Counted from the first letter of the stretch, positions 15,551 through 23,126 are shown. The stretch: DNA of 64,000 bases from Pseudomonas sp. Marseille-Q3773 (GCF_916618955.1 NZ_OU745390.1:1860001-1924000), one strand, 5' to 3'. Notes: a model not told the origin generated them from the letters alone. Translations and numbers: made by a program.

Positions 15551-15997
15551 TCAGCTGAGCGCCCTGCGCACCCCCTCGTCGATTACCTCCGCCTTGTAAG
15601 GGTTGCCACCGTTTTCATGGGTGATGATGCCAAGTACCATCGCCCGCAGCGTGGCCGGGTGCCGCAGATTGATCGGCTCGGTGCTGCGCACGCCAAGGCT
15701 GCGGGCCACCGCTTCGGCATAGGCGCGGGTATCGTTCTCGTTACTCGGCGCCCAGCGGTTGATGGCCTCGAGCACGGTATCGATGCCTTTTTCGCCCACG
15801 CCGGGCATACCGTCCTTGCTGCGGTAGTTGATGAGCAGCTTGCCGAGGGCGCGGATGCCGTTTTCCGGCTGGTCGAAGCGAGCGAAGCGTGGCCTGGCTA
15901 CGCCCTCTTCGAGGCCCAATTGCCCTTGCCAAGGGTTGCGCGGGTTGAAGTCGATATTGCCTGGGTTGTTGTTGCGTATGCCACGTGGCGTATTCAT
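15551..15997 (-). CDS. Phage structural protein P5-like / lysozyme-fold protein
   Basis: 148 residues with the signature of the phage-derived P5 family: RGIRNNNPGNI at the N-terminus, RFARFDQPENGIRAL, INRWAPSNENDT and HENGGNPY. Members occur in prophages and as chromosomal singletons, where a cell-wall-binding or muramidase-like role is often supposed. It is the last gene of a three-gene coupled operon: its ATG shares one base with the stop of the 41-residue ORF (TGATG). A divergent LexA-type box precedes the operon, so SOS induction is plausible. No other phage genes lie next to it, arguing for domestication. Confidence 0.7.
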   Translation of the reverse strand: MNTPRGIRNNNPGNIDFNPRNPWQGQLGLEEGVARPRFARFDQPENGIRALGKLLINYRSKDGMPGVGEKGIDTVLEAINRWAPSNENDTRAYAEAVARSLGVRSTEPINLRHPATLRAMVLGIITHENGGNPYKAEVIDEGVRRALS

Positions 15998-16122
15998 CAG
16001 CTGACCTCCTGGACCGTTTGCTCCGTACTGCCGTCACTGCTGTTGATGACGCCGAAACACGTGGGTTTTCTCCAGGCGGACAAATCCCCGCCAAATGGCA
16101 GTTGGCCGTAGACCGTAATCAT
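15997..16122 (-). CDS. 41-residue coupled small protein, unknown
   Basis: Small ORF beginning MITVYGQLPFGGDLSAW. Its ATG overlaps the stop of the upstream 97-residue gene by 4 bases (ATGA), and its TGA overlaps the next ATG (TGATG). The exact fit between two genes, with no intergenic base, is the main support for it being translated. No signal peptide or membrane segment. It also lies in frame at the end of a much longer open frame running to 18678, which I treat as spurious. I do not recognise the family. Confidence 0.6.
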   Translation of the reverse strand: MITVYGQLPFGGDLSAWRKPTCFGVINSSDGSTEQTVQEVS

Positions 16123-16412
16123 TCCGCCCGACACCACCACGACTGGGCGAACAACACGCCGTTGATTTCCTCGACCCCGTTGATGTTCATCCCGAGCTGG
16201 GCCATCCCGTTGACCTTGGCGTCGTGCAGCCGCGGAATGATGTCCGGCCCGGGCGTCGGGTTGAACAGCCAGGCCTGGGTCGACACGCGGCCCAGCGGTT
16301 CGCTGTGGTGGTCGCCGATGTGGACGTCGGCGCGCAATGCCGGAACCTTCCTCAACTGCTCGGACGGTATGGCAATGCCGCGCTCCCGGCGGCGGACGAT
16401 GAGGAAATACAT
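16119..16412 (-). CDS. 97-residue conserved-looking protein, first gene of LexA-box operon
   Basis: Protein starting MYFLIVRRRERGIAIPSEQL and ending in a tryptophan-rich tail (AQSWWCRAE). The ATG is 10 bases downstream (in gene direction) of a LexA-type palindrome at 16423-16442, so the box would cover the promoter or ribosome-site region. It contains GMAQLGMNINGVEEING. No enzymatic motif is recognised. It is translationally coupled to the 41-residue ORF and then to the P5-like gene. Alternative in-frame upstream starts exist but would read through the palindrome. Confidence 0.65.
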   Translation of the reverse strand: MYFLIVRRRERGIAIPSEQLRKVPALRADVHIGDHHSEPLGRVSTQAWLFNPTPGPDIIPRLHDAKVNGMAQLGMNINGVEEINGVLFAQSWWCRAE

Positions 16413-16422
16413 GCTGCACCGA

Positions 16423-16442
16423 TACTGTATATGGATACAGTA
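16423..16442. promoter_or_regulatory. LexA (SOS) box between two divergent genes
   Basis: Palindrome TACTGTATATGGATACAGTA. It matches the CTG-N10-CAG pattern of E. coli-type LexA operators, with the AT-rich core TATATGGATA, and is close to the E. coli consensus. It lies 10 bases before the 97-residue gene on the minus strand and 82 bases before the SRAP gene on the plus strand, so it could repress both. Confidence 0.85.
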
Positions 16443-16524
16443 TTTGAGCACCCTCGGGCCGCGCGGCACCAGTACCACTCGGCGGACTATGCTTGGCTTG
16501 CATCGCAAGGCAGGAGGGTGACGT

Positions 16525-17190
16525 ATGTGTGGCAGGCTGAGCCAGTACCGGGGCGTCGATGACTTCGTTGCAACCCTGAGCTTGCCGGAGGCCTGGCGAA
16601 ACAACGTCGGCGACCAGCCGCTGGGCCAATACAACATCGCACCGACTACAGCGGTCGCCGTGCTGCGGATGGACGCCGCAGGCCTGCGGGCAGACCTGGT
16701 GAAATGGGGCTGGCGGCCGCATTGGGCGACTGACCGCGCTGCGCCGGTCAACGCCCGCGTGGAAAAAGTGGCGCACAGCCCGTTCTTCCGGGCGATCTGG
16801 CCATACCGGGCGATAACGCCCGTCGACGGCTGGTACGAATGGGTTGATGAAGGCGGGCCGAGGAAACAGCCTTATTTCATCCGCCGTCGGGATGGCCGCC
16901 CTGCCCTGTGCGCATCGATCGGCCAGTTTACCGGCAGCACGGGCGACGGCTGCGTAATCATCACCGCAGATGCCCAAGGCGGCTTGGTCGATGTGCACGA
17001 CCGCAGGCCTGTCGTGCTCTCGCCGGAATTGGCACGCGCGTGGCTCACCGCCGGCATGCCGAGCGTGCAGGCGGAGCAACTTGTGCTCAACCTCGGCGAA
17101 CCCGCTGATTGCTTCGAATGGTACCGGGTGAGCGCGGCGGTGGGAAATGTGCGCAACCAGGGCGCCGAGCTGATTGATCCGCTGCCATGA
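16525..17190 (+). CDS. yedK: SOS response-associated peptidase, SRAP/HMCES (YedK) family
   Basis: Forms DNA-protein crosslinks with abasic sites in single-stranded DNA, shielding them from error-prone bypass; 221 residues, a normal length. The mature catalytic cysteine is residue 2 (MCGR). Other family landmarks are PTTAVAVLR, KWGWRPHW, the NARVEKV asparagine region, the DGWYEW glutamate, and VHDRRPVVL holding the conserved active-site histidine. GGAGG precedes the ATG. A near-consensus LexA box 82 bases upstream agrees with the family's SOS association. Confidence 0.93.
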   Translation: MCGRLSQYRGVDDFVATLSLPEAWRNNVGDQPLGQYNIAPTTAVAVLRMDAAGLRADLVKWGWRPHWATDRAAPVNARVEKVAHSPFFRAIWPYRAITPVDGWYEWVDEGGPRKQPYFIRRRDGRPALCASIGQFTGSTGDGCVIITADAQGGLVDVHDRRPVVLSPELARAWLTAGMPSVQAEQLVLNLGEPADCFEWYRVSAAVGNVRNQGAELIDPLP

Positions 17191-17271
17191 CCTATGCTGT
17201 GCTTGTTCAACACCGTACGGTAGATGCCACCCAGTTGCACAAGCAGCGAACCGAGGAATGGAGACCCTGAT

Positions 17272-18309
17272 ATGCCAGCTTGCCCCTTGCCCGTAGACGA
17301 AGCGCTGCGCCAGCGCACACTCGACGACATGAACCTGGTCGACACACCTGCCGAACATTACCTCGATACGCTGGTGCGGCTCACCCAGGACCTGGCCCAC
17401 GTCGACACCGTGCTGATCAGCCTCATCGACCAGGACCGCCAGTGGTTCAAGGCGCGCATTGGGCTCGAGGCCAGCGAGACGACGCGCAGTATCTCCTTCT
17501 GCGGCTATGCGATTCTCGGCGAAGATACCTTGATGGTTCCCGATGCCAGGCACGATACACGCTTCGTCGACAATCCACTGGTGCTCAACCCGCCCTATAT
17601 CCGCTTCTATGCCGGCCACCCGCTGCGCGCCGGTAATGGCAAGGCGATCGGTACGCTGTGCATGTTCGACCCTCGGCCACGCGAGCTCAGCAAGGCGCAG
17701 CAGGCGCATTTCAGGGACCTGGCCACGCTGGCGGAAGGTTATCTGCAATTGCGTGCGCTGGCGCAGATCAACCGCGACCTGCGCCTTGAAATGGACCGCG
17801 AACAGCGCAAGGCCTTGCTCGACCCGTTGACCCAGCTGTGGAACCGCGGCGCGTTGGCGGCATTTGAAGAGCATCAACGGCGATTGGCAGAACAGCATGG
17901 CTTGCAGCTGGGTGCGATTTATGCCGACCTTGATCATTTCAAATCGATCAATGACAAGTACGGCCATGCCGGGGGAGACAAAGTGCTGTGCGAATGTGCC
18001 CGGCGTCTGCGCGCGGCACTTCGCCCCGATGACCTGCTGGTGCGGCATGGCGGCGAAGAGTTTGTTGCCATACTGCAGGTCAAGGACGGCGACGAACTGC
18101 GGCGCATTGCCGAACGCATCCGGGAACTGGTCGGTAGCACGCCGATGCAGTTGCCCAACGGGCAACAAAAGGTCAGCCTGAGCATAGGCTGCACCCTGTT
18201 CGCCAGTGCGGAAACGATGGAGGACGCGCTGGACCGCGCCGATACGGGGCTCTACGCCGCCAAACAGCAAGGGCGCGACCAGGTCGTCTACCGGGCAACG
18301 CCCGCGTGA
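17272..18309 (+). CDS. GAF-domain diguanylate cyclase
   Basis: Cytosolic c-di-GMP synthase of 345 residues from ATG 17272 (GGAG upstream; the ATG at 17224 would add 16 unsupported residues). Residues about 10-165 are a GAF domain (ISLIDQDRQWFKARIG ... SFCGYAI ... YAGHPLRAGNGKAIGTLCMFD), a form common in cyclases sensing small ligands or redox state. Residues about 180-345 are a GGDEF domain with LDPLTQLWNRGA and active-site GGEEF. An RxxD inhibitory site (RPDD) lies five residues before GGEEF, so product inhibition is expected. No membrane segments. It follows the SRAP gene by 81 bases on the same strand but has its own ribosome site, so it may be independently expressed. Confidence 0.92.
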   Translation: MPACPLPVDEALRQRTLDDMNLVDTPAEHYLDTLVRLTQDLAHVDTVLISLIDQDRQWFKARIGLEASETTRSISFCGYAILGEDTLMVPDARHDTRFVDNPLVLNPPYIRFYAGHPLRAGNGKAIGTLCMFDPRPRELSKAQQAHFRDLATLAEGYLQLRALAQINRDLRLEMDREQRKALLDPLTQLWNRGALAAFEEHQRRLAEQHGLQLGAIYADLDHFKSINDKYGHAGGDKVLCECARRLRAALRPDDLLVRHGGEEFVAILQVKDGDELRRIAERIRELVGSTPMQLPNGQQKVSLSIGCTLFASAETMEDALDRADTGLYAAKQQGRDQVVYRATPA

Positions 18310-18604
18310 GCGGAGCGTGGTCCGGGGCTGGCAACAGGCGGCTGTGCTCCCGCCGGTAAGTGCTGGCAGTGGCCCGACGCTGAACGGAAATCGGCAGAGA
18401 AGCGATTTTCCCTTCACTATCGCATCAAGCATATGGAACCCATCGGTACTGATGGTCTGGCCAATCAAAGTGGCCAAGCGGCCCTGCCGGGCTTTCGCAT
18501 CCCAATGGACTATCGAATGGCTATTCCCGAAAAATCGGCTGCATGGCCCATGCTCGCCGCAATCTCTTCGACTTGCATGTGGCGAACAAGTGTTCGTCGG
18601 ACGC
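18310..18604. other. Intergenic, no feature recognised
   Basis: 295 bases between convergent genes. Open frames here are continuations or shadows of neighbouring frames. I see no strong terminator with a U-tract and no REP element. Confidence 0.5.
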
Positions 18605-18985
18605 TTACCAACTACCCGCCAAGGGGTAGTGTTCAATACGGCACTCATGGGGATGGCCATCGCCTTTACACGTCCCATCCAGATATCGGTAGTTGATGTG
18701 CATCAATTGGCCTTTTTTGGGCCACTGCCTGCGTGGGAGCGTGCTTTGGTAATCAGCAGTTTCCGGTACGAATGTGATAGTCGCCCCCTTTTCCGGGCAT
18801 TCTGCCGTGGTCGATGCCTGGCTTACCTTCACGACCTGGGCCTGTAGCTTTGGATAGGGAAGCTTCAACACATCAGTGATATGTAGCTCCATACGGCAAA
18901 TTTGCCACGTCGATGCTTGTACTGGCTGGCACATTACGAAGAAGGGAAAGGCAAATAGGGCGTAGCGAGTTGCACGGTAGTCCAT
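18605..18985 (-). CDS. Small exported protein of unknown function
   Basis: 126 residues from ATG 18985: a signal peptide (MDYRATRYALFAFPFFVMCQ, cleavage probably after PVQA) and a mature part with four cysteines (CRME, CPEK, CKGD, CRIE) that could form two disulfides. The ending GHPHECRIEHYPLAGSW is histidine- and aromatic-rich. Upstream in-frame starts to 19039 would place charged residues before the signal peptide and are less likely. The family is not recognised. It is the last ordinary gene before the decayed island to its right. Confidence 0.65.
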   Translation of the reverse strand: MDYRATRYALFAFPFFVMCQPVQASTWQICRMELHITDVLKLPYPKLQAQVVKVSQASTTAECPEKGATITFVPETADYQSTLPRRQWPKKGQLMHINYRYLDGTCKGDGHPHECRIEHYPLAGSW

Positions 18986-19043
18986 TATTGGCCCTGCCTT
19001 GAATATTGATATCCGAGGCATTATCAGACGTGGACTCACCGAA

Positions 19044-19181
19044 TCATAGGGCGATCCTGTCTCGCGCGCATTCAGCCAAGTCGATGCGCGCCCAAGCCAT
19101 GCAAGGTGACTTCAACGAACGCTTACGGTTGATACGCACGCCCGGCGCGACCTTGAAGCTTTTCCGGAACCGCAACGCCAT
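19044..19181 (-). pseudogene. Truncated DUF4236 protein gene
   Basis: From ATG 19181 (AAGGAG upstream) the frame begins MALRFRKSFKVAPGVRINR, the highly conserved start of DUF4236 proteins, whose next residues normally continue into a glycine-rich repeat. Here it diverges after about 19 residues into unrelated sequence and stops at 19044. The break near 19120 probably marks the left edge of the degraded island. Confidence 0.6.
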
Positions 19182-19285
19182 GACTCGACTCCTTGAGGTA
19201 GGCAATGGGCTTTCATCCCCAAAGCTGCGGGGACCGCGATCTTGTCCACCCATCCACCTTGGACGGAAAGCCAGTGCAGCACTGC

Positions 19286-19713
19286 CTAGGCTCTAGGCCC
19301 GGGACTCGAGGCTTCCTGCATTCGGCGCAGAATCTCCTCGTATCTTTTTGTCGAAACGCCTTGGTTGGGCGCCAGCTTTTCGAGACTCGGCTCAATAGTT
19401 GCGGATGTGCTGCATCGGCTCGGAGTTGGCCAGTTCGGCTGCCAGGTCGGAGACACCGTAACCTTGTTGAGGTACAGGGTTCGGGCACGCATGCTGCCCT
19501 GCTCGGCTTGCCGACAGCGCCTGGGTCGTCAGGATCATCGTTGGAGATGTTCGGCGCCTCGTCGGCGTCGAGATCCTGCCAGTAGCTGGTCTCGGAGGTG
19601 CCTTGGCCAATCTTGGCGATATCGTCCAGGGTAGCCGAGCAGGTAATGATGCCCGACTCGACGGCGGCGGTCTTCTTCGGAGAGTTCACCGGCTCGATGT
19701 CCAGCCGGGTGCG
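19286..19713 (-). pseudogene. Frameshifted phage-like gene remnant(s), unidentified
   Basis: The minus strand carries protein-like segments in alternating frames. One has IEPVNSPKKTAAVESGIIT through YWQDLDADEAPNISNDD. Then LYLNKVTV in one frame continues as SDLAAELANSEPMQHIRNY in another, and further as KRYEEILRRMQEA. The frame switches indicate decayed coding sequence directly downstream of the terminase fragment, where phage head genes would be expected. No family could be named. Confidence 0.4.
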
Positions 19714-19935
19714 AGGACCAGTCATGAAGCGGCCTGTCCTTCCAGCACCCGCGCTTGTCGTCCCACTCCTTGCGATAGCTTTCTAGAGCGGTGATGCCTT
19801 CGCTGCACTCGATCGTCTGCTGGTATGCCTCTGCGGTCGATACGACCAGGAAGATGCCCACGTGCGGCGAACGATCGCGCTCGGAGTAGTTGAGGAAAGG
19901 ACGAAGACAGGGAAGTAGGTTGTGTTGCTCAATGA
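19714..19935 (-). pseudogene. Phage terminase large subunit, C-terminal fragment
   Basis: Minus-strand reading gives TALESYRKEWDDKRGCWKDR followed by PLHDWSSHP. This closely resembles the C-terminal nuclease-domain signature of phage large terminases (roughly L..YRREWDEK...F.K.PLHDWSSHPADAFR). The frame is lost after SSHP and there is no N-terminal ATPase domain, so this is a remnant. Boundaries are approximate. Confidence 0.55.
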
Positions 19936-19940
19936 CAGGG

Positions 19941-20096
19941 CCTTGCACGCCTTGGAGTTCGCCAAGCAGTACGCAGAGCGCCGCAGGCTGGGCAACAGGC
20001 AATTCACCGAATCGCCGTTCGCCTTTCCGCCCGGGAAGAATGGGGAGCACGTCAAGCAGACGTCGGACCTGCACCACCAGTGGCGCCCTGTCCTTA
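19941..20096. repeat. 155-bp duplicated segment, copy 1
   Basis: Direct repeat of 22973-23126, in the same orientation and roughly 93-95 percent identical by eye, with one small indel. Starts CCTTGCACGCCTTGGAGTTC and ends GGCGCCC.GTCCTTA. The plus strand has an open frame (EFAKQYAERRRLGNRQFTES) that is broken in copy 2. Flanking sequences are unrelated. Confidence 0.8.
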
Positions 20097-20213
20097 CATG
20101 CAGTTTCCTAGGGGTGTCTGGCGGTGCTAAAGGGTTGAGTTTATTCGGCAAAACACCCCTTCTGCCCCCCCTCATTTCCCCGTCAGTGGTATCACCTGGT
20201 AGCCGCCGTTGGC

Positions 20214-20240
20214 TGTCCGCTTTTGACCCATTGCAGACGC
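20214..20240. repeat. Dispersed GACCCAT-type repeat, partial copy 1
   Basis: Contains GTCCGCTTTTGACCCATTGCAGAC, closely related to the segments at 21237-21262 and to the right arm of the palindrome at 22068-22125. It lies in the spacer downstream of the ModA-like gene. Confidence 0.5.
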
Positions 20241-20310
20241 TCGCAGAGCGAAGACTGCGGCAAGATCTTCGTGTTTTGCCAAGCCCCAGTTTCGATGTCT
20301 GCGCTCGCAG

Positions 20311-21105
20311 TCAGCTTGCTGCATGAGGTAGCGGCGTCAAGCCACTATCTTTGATCGCTGCGTCGGCTTGTGGCGATGCCAGATAGTCGAGGAGCGCCTG
20401 GGCTGCGGCGTGATGCTGGCTCTTGGTGACGACAGCGCCAGAATACATCGTCATTTTCTGCGCTTCAGCCGGGATCAGGCCAACGATGTCGATCCCCTTT
20501 ACTGGCTTAAGTTCACTGAGCTGTTGGAAGCCGATCTGTGCTTCGCCGCGAGCGATCACCGCGCCGACAGGCTCGGCAGGTATCATGTGAGCCTTGGCTA
20601 CGAACTGGTCACCGAGCTGCAGGCGAGGGAACAGGGTCTTGGAAAGATAGACGCCGCTTGCGCTGTCGGAGTACGCGACAGAGCTGCTATTTTGCAGCAC
20701 TTTGCGCAAGGCCTGCATGGTGCCTATGTCCGGCTTCGATTCGCCTTTGCGAACGGCCATGGCAATGAAAGACTTTCCGAGATCAATTCGGCTGGTCCTA
20801 TCGGCTAGACCGCTGGCGACCAGGTTGTCGAGCGCCGAACCTACCATCAGAACTACATCCGCCTGCTCACCGCGGGCGAGCCTATTTGGGACGGCCTGTG
20901 GGGTTTCCCCCATCGAAGGCGCGGCTAGAACTTTCAGCTTAACGCCGTATGTCTTCTCATAAGCTGGCGCCACTTCCCGGATAGCGCCCATGATACCGCC
21001 GGAACTAAGAACGGTCAGCGTTTCTTCACCACCTTGTACAACGTCAGCAGCCGAGCAGACGAATGAGGTGGTTAAGAGGGTGGCACAGAACAGCATTCGA
21101 AGCAT
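20311..21105 (-). CDS. ModA-like periplasmic solute-binding protein
   Basis: 264 residues from ATG 21105, chosen because GGAGA lies 8 bases upstream (a GTG at 21120 precedes it). A signal peptide (MLRMLFCATLLTTSFVCSA) is followed by an extracellular solute-binding fold of the molybdate/sulfate type: LTVLSSGGIMGAIREVAPAY, QADVVLMVG, SVAYSDSASGVYLSK and a C-terminal SPQADAAIKDSGL. The anion-binding serines look plausible, but no ABC permease or ATPase is adjacent, so it may act as an orphan binding protein. It is flanked on both sides by phage or island remnants, and the GACCCAT-type repeats lie near both ends. Confidence 0.82.
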   Translation of the reverse strand: MLRMLFCATLLTTSFVCSAADVVQGGEETLTVLSSGGIMGAIREVAPAYEKTYGVKLKVLAAPSMGETPQAVPNRLARGEQADVVLMVGSALDNLVASGLADRTSRIDLGKSFIAMAVRKGESKPDIGTMQALRKVLQNSSSVAYSDSASGVYLSKTLFPRLQLGDQFVAKAHMIPAEPVGAVIARGEAQIGFQQLSELKPVKGIDIVGLIPAEAQKMTMYSGAVVTKSQHHAAAQALLDYLASPQADAAIKDSGLTPLPHAAS

Positions 21106-21161
21106 CGGAGCTTTCTCCACTAGTAAAGGCGCGGAATCTTACCGGGGCGAAGCTCAGGCTT

Positions 21162-21173
21162 TTGATTAATCAA
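21162..21173. promoter_or_regulatory. Perfect 12-bp palindrome in the ModA-like promoter
   Basis: TTGATTAATCAA, perfectly symmetric, 57 bases upstream of the ModA-like ATG. It resembles neither an Anr box (TTGAT-N4-ATCAA needs four spacer bases; here there are two) nor a known ModE site. It could be an operator. Confidence 0.4.
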
Positions 21174-21236
21174 CGATTAAGAATGTTTTACTTTTTTACC
21201 CGCAATTGGCATGTATGGGGCGAAAGCAGGCCGCGC

Positions 21237-21262
21237 CTGACCGTTTTCGACCCATAGCAGTC
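21237..21262. repeat. Dispersed GACCCAT-type repeat, partial copy 2
   Basis: Contains GACCGTTTTCGACCCATAGC followed by AGTC, matching the half-element family described at 20214 and 22068. It lies between the ModA-like and glyoxalase genes. Confidence 0.5.
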
Positions 21263-21336
21263 ACTGGTGAAGCGTCCAGCCGTCTCACTTGGCATCATTG
21301 CACTGAACTCACTTCCGACGGCTCAACGGAGTGTGT

Positions 21337-21359
21337 AGCATTGGGTGCGGGCCAATGCT
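21337..21359. other. Stem-loop upstream of the glyoxalase-fold gene
   Basis: Perfect 8-bp arms (AGCATTGG / CCAATGCT) around a 7-base loop, 122 bases before the glyoxalase start. There is no U-tract, so it is not a typical intrinsic terminator in the plus direction. Confidence 0.35.
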
Positions 21360-21480
21360 GCCTGCCGCTCGCTCCGTTACGGAAAGGTGAAAGCATTCTC
21401 ATACCGGTTTACGTCACTCTCTCTTGATAGTCGGGGATTTGCAACGCGAGCACCAGGATGCTTCGACTCCAGGAGGAATA

Positions 21481-22011
21481 ATGTCGACGATTGAAAATGC
21501 TAAGCATATGGCTAAGCGCTTGCGCACCTCACTGATGGACCGTGACTACGAGATTTCTCACTCCACTTCGCTGGAGATTGTGGCGCAGCAGTTGGGTTAC
21601 AAGGACTGGAACACGGCCTCAGCAATGCTTCCCCGTGAACCGGCCAGCACGGCCATCAAGCTCGAAAAGACTATCCCTATCCTGCGGATGTTCGATGAAG
21701 CCAAGGCGCGAGAATTCTATCTCGACTTCCTCGGATTCAGGGTCGAGTTCGAACACCGCTTCGACGCAGACCTTCCTTTGTACTTGGGCCTTAACAGGGA
21801 CGGTTTGCAAATTCACCTTTCCGAACACCACGGCGATGCGAGCCCTGGAACCACCCTGTTTGTGCCCATGCTGAACATCGAGAGTTTTAGAGATGAGTTG
21901 CTCACCAAACGCTATGGCTATGGCCGACCAGGCATCGTTGAGCAGGGCTGGGGGAAGGTCATGGAGGTCTACGACCCATTTGGGAATCGTATCCGTTTCT
22001 GCCAAAGTTGA
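21481..22011 (+). CDS. Glyoxalase/bleomycin-resistance superfamily protein with N-terminal extension
   Basis: 176 residues from ATG 21481 with a perfect AGGAGG 4-5 bases upstream; the open frame's earlier ATG at 21424 lacks one. Residues 1-60 are a helical domain (MAKRLRTSLMDRDYEISHST, VAQQLGYKDWNTASAML) found at the N-terminus of a family of glyoxalase-like proteins. Residues about 65-175 form a VOC fold (ILRMFDEAKAREFYLDFLGF, LGLNRDGLQIHLSEH, VYDPFGNRIRF). The histidine and final glutamate positions are compatible with metal binding. Substrate unknown. Intact between phage relics, so probably passenger cargo. Confidence 0.82.
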   Translation: MSTIENAKHMAKRLRTSLMDRDYEISHSTSLEIVAQQLGYKDWNTASAMLPREPASTAIKLEKTIPILRMFDEAKAREFYLDFLGFRVEFEHRFDADLPLYLGLNRDGLQIHLSEHHGDASPGTTLFVPMLNIESFRDELLTKRYGYGRPGIVEQGWGKVMEVYDPFGNRIRFCQS

Positions 22012-22545
22012 TTTAAACGGTAAGGTTTAGCTCTGGCACAACGAGCGCAAATAATGGCATGGCGAACGTCTGCTTCGGGTCATTAACGGTCAGTCGCGAA
22101 TGGCTGCTAACGACCCATAGCGGACTGTGCCTTGGTATTCACGTGGATTCGGATGTGTTCGCCTTGGGGTATGTATCCTCTACCCTCTCCTCCTTCCAAT
22201 CCCGGTAAATGGCTAGATCGTCTCGATCTCCGGCGTCCTGCGCTGCCTACCGAACCGTCACGCTCTCGTCCTCGTTGAACGTCAGGTGCAGCTCCGGCGC
22301 TTCGGCCATCGGTGGGCCTCTCCGGGGCGCTACCCACCAAAACCGTAGGCAATATCGGGAAGCGGGTTAAGGCGTAGCCCCGCACGTAATATCAGATTTC
22401 ACTGGCCGGCCTTGGCGACAGGGCCGGACGGGAAATCGATTGCTCACCCGGCGTCGCGAAGGCGAGTGAGCCAAAAATATTGAATCAGACAGTTGCCTAT
22501 TGGGTCAGGATTTATGAACGCAGTAAATCTGACGAGGTAACAGCA
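22012..22545. other. Non-coding stretch with palindrome and decayed sequence
   Basis: Holds the 58-bp palindromic element at 22068-22125, a minus-strand 20-codon scrap (MAEAPELHLTFNEDESVTVR, ATG at about 22306), a 6-bp stem (CCGGCC/GGCCGG, about 22403-22424) and a GCTCAC/GTGAGC hairpin near 22442-22471. I see no complete gene. Confidence 0.45.
22068..22125. repeat. Imperfect palindromic element (full copy)
   Basis: Left arm GTCTGCTTCGGGTCATTAAC and right arm GCTAACGACCCATAGCGGAC are near reverse complements around a centre containing GTCAGTCGCGAATGG. Half-copies at 20214 and 21237 in the same region suggest a dispersed extragenic element. Confidence 0.6.
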
Positions 22546-22680
22546 ATGACTATCGAAGCAGAGACACTCGCTCAACTTACCGAAGCGCTCCAGGAGCGCG
22601 GTATGTACCTAGTTTCAGACATCGCATTTACCAGAGCGCCTTACCGGCATAACCACCGCTGGGTCTGCATCGTAGAGTGA
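22546..22680 (+). CDS. 44-residue hypothetical protein
   Basis: From ATG 22546 with GAGGTAA 8 bases upstream; a TTG at 22480 could extend it to 66 residues. The sequence (MTIEAETLAQLTEALQERGM ... RHNHRWVCIVE) looks like a small phage or plasmid-type protein. It is followed 11 bases later by a strong hairpin. Family not recognised. Confidence 0.5.
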   Translation: MTIEAETLAQLTEALQERGMYLVSDIAFTRAPYRHNHRWVCIVE

Positions 22681-22691
22681 CCATTCTTACT

Positions 22692-22724
22692 GCCGGCGGT
22701 TCAGAGTAGGCCTCTACCGCCGGC
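22692..22724 (+). terminator. Hairpin after the 44-residue ORF
   Basis: Perfect 9-bp stem GCCGGCGGT / ACCGCCGGC with a 15-base loop that can fold further (AGAG/CTCT). The tract after it (TTCTCTGC) is pyrimidine-rich but not poly-T. Confidence 0.6.
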
Positions 22725-22787
22725 TTCTCTGCTATTTCATCCCAGATTCAGCAAGCCCCTTCGAATCAAAAGAGGCAGCCATCGAGC

Positions 22788-22905
22788 TGGCAGGAAGAAG
22801 CCGTCCGAGCTTGAGGCAAAGTTCGCCAAGCAGCAGGCCTCCATCGCAAAGAAACGCGCCAACCTCGACAAGCACGATGACTCCGCCGCCCGGGTGAAGC
22901 CATGA
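22788..22905 (+). pseudogene. C-terminal scrap of a lysine-rich coiled-coil (phage?) protein
   Basis: The plus-strand frame reads KKPSELEAKFAKQQASIAKK then RANLDKHDDSAARVKP, stopping at TGA 22903-22905, with the next ATG at 22902 (ATGA overlap). No start is visible upstream, so it is the 3' end of a lost gene. Confidence 0.45.
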
Positions 22906-22972
22906 GCGGCTGGATCAAGTGCTCTGTACGCATGCCTGAGCTACCCAAAGGCGGCGGTACCCGATCATCGAG
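22902..22972 (+). pseudogene. Truncated DUF551-type phage protein
   Basis: Begins MSGWIKCSVRMPELPKGG, the typical WIKCSxRMPE start of DUF551 proteins carried by phages. It is cut after about 23 codons by the 155-bp duplicated segment. Confidence 0.5.
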
Positions 22973-23126
22973 CCTTGCACGCCTTGGAGTTCGCCAGGCA
23001 GTACGCAGAGCGCCGCAGGCTGGGCAAAGGCAATTCACCGAATCGCCGTTCGTCTTTCCGCCTGGGACGAATGGGGGCACGTCAAGCAGACGTCGGACCT
23101 GCACCATCAGTGGCGCCCGGTCCTTA
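22973..23126. repeat. 155-bp duplicated segment, copy 2
   Basis: Second copy of 19941-20096. It is inserted between the DUF551 stub and the integrase fragment and has a one- or two-base deletion relative to copy 1. Confidence 0.8.

Noticed and set aside
15997..18678. Minus-strand frame of 893 codons
   Set aside because: It runs antisense to the well-supported SRAP and GGDEF genes and has no recognisable domain. Only its last 41 codons, with overlapping coupling to neighbours, were kept.
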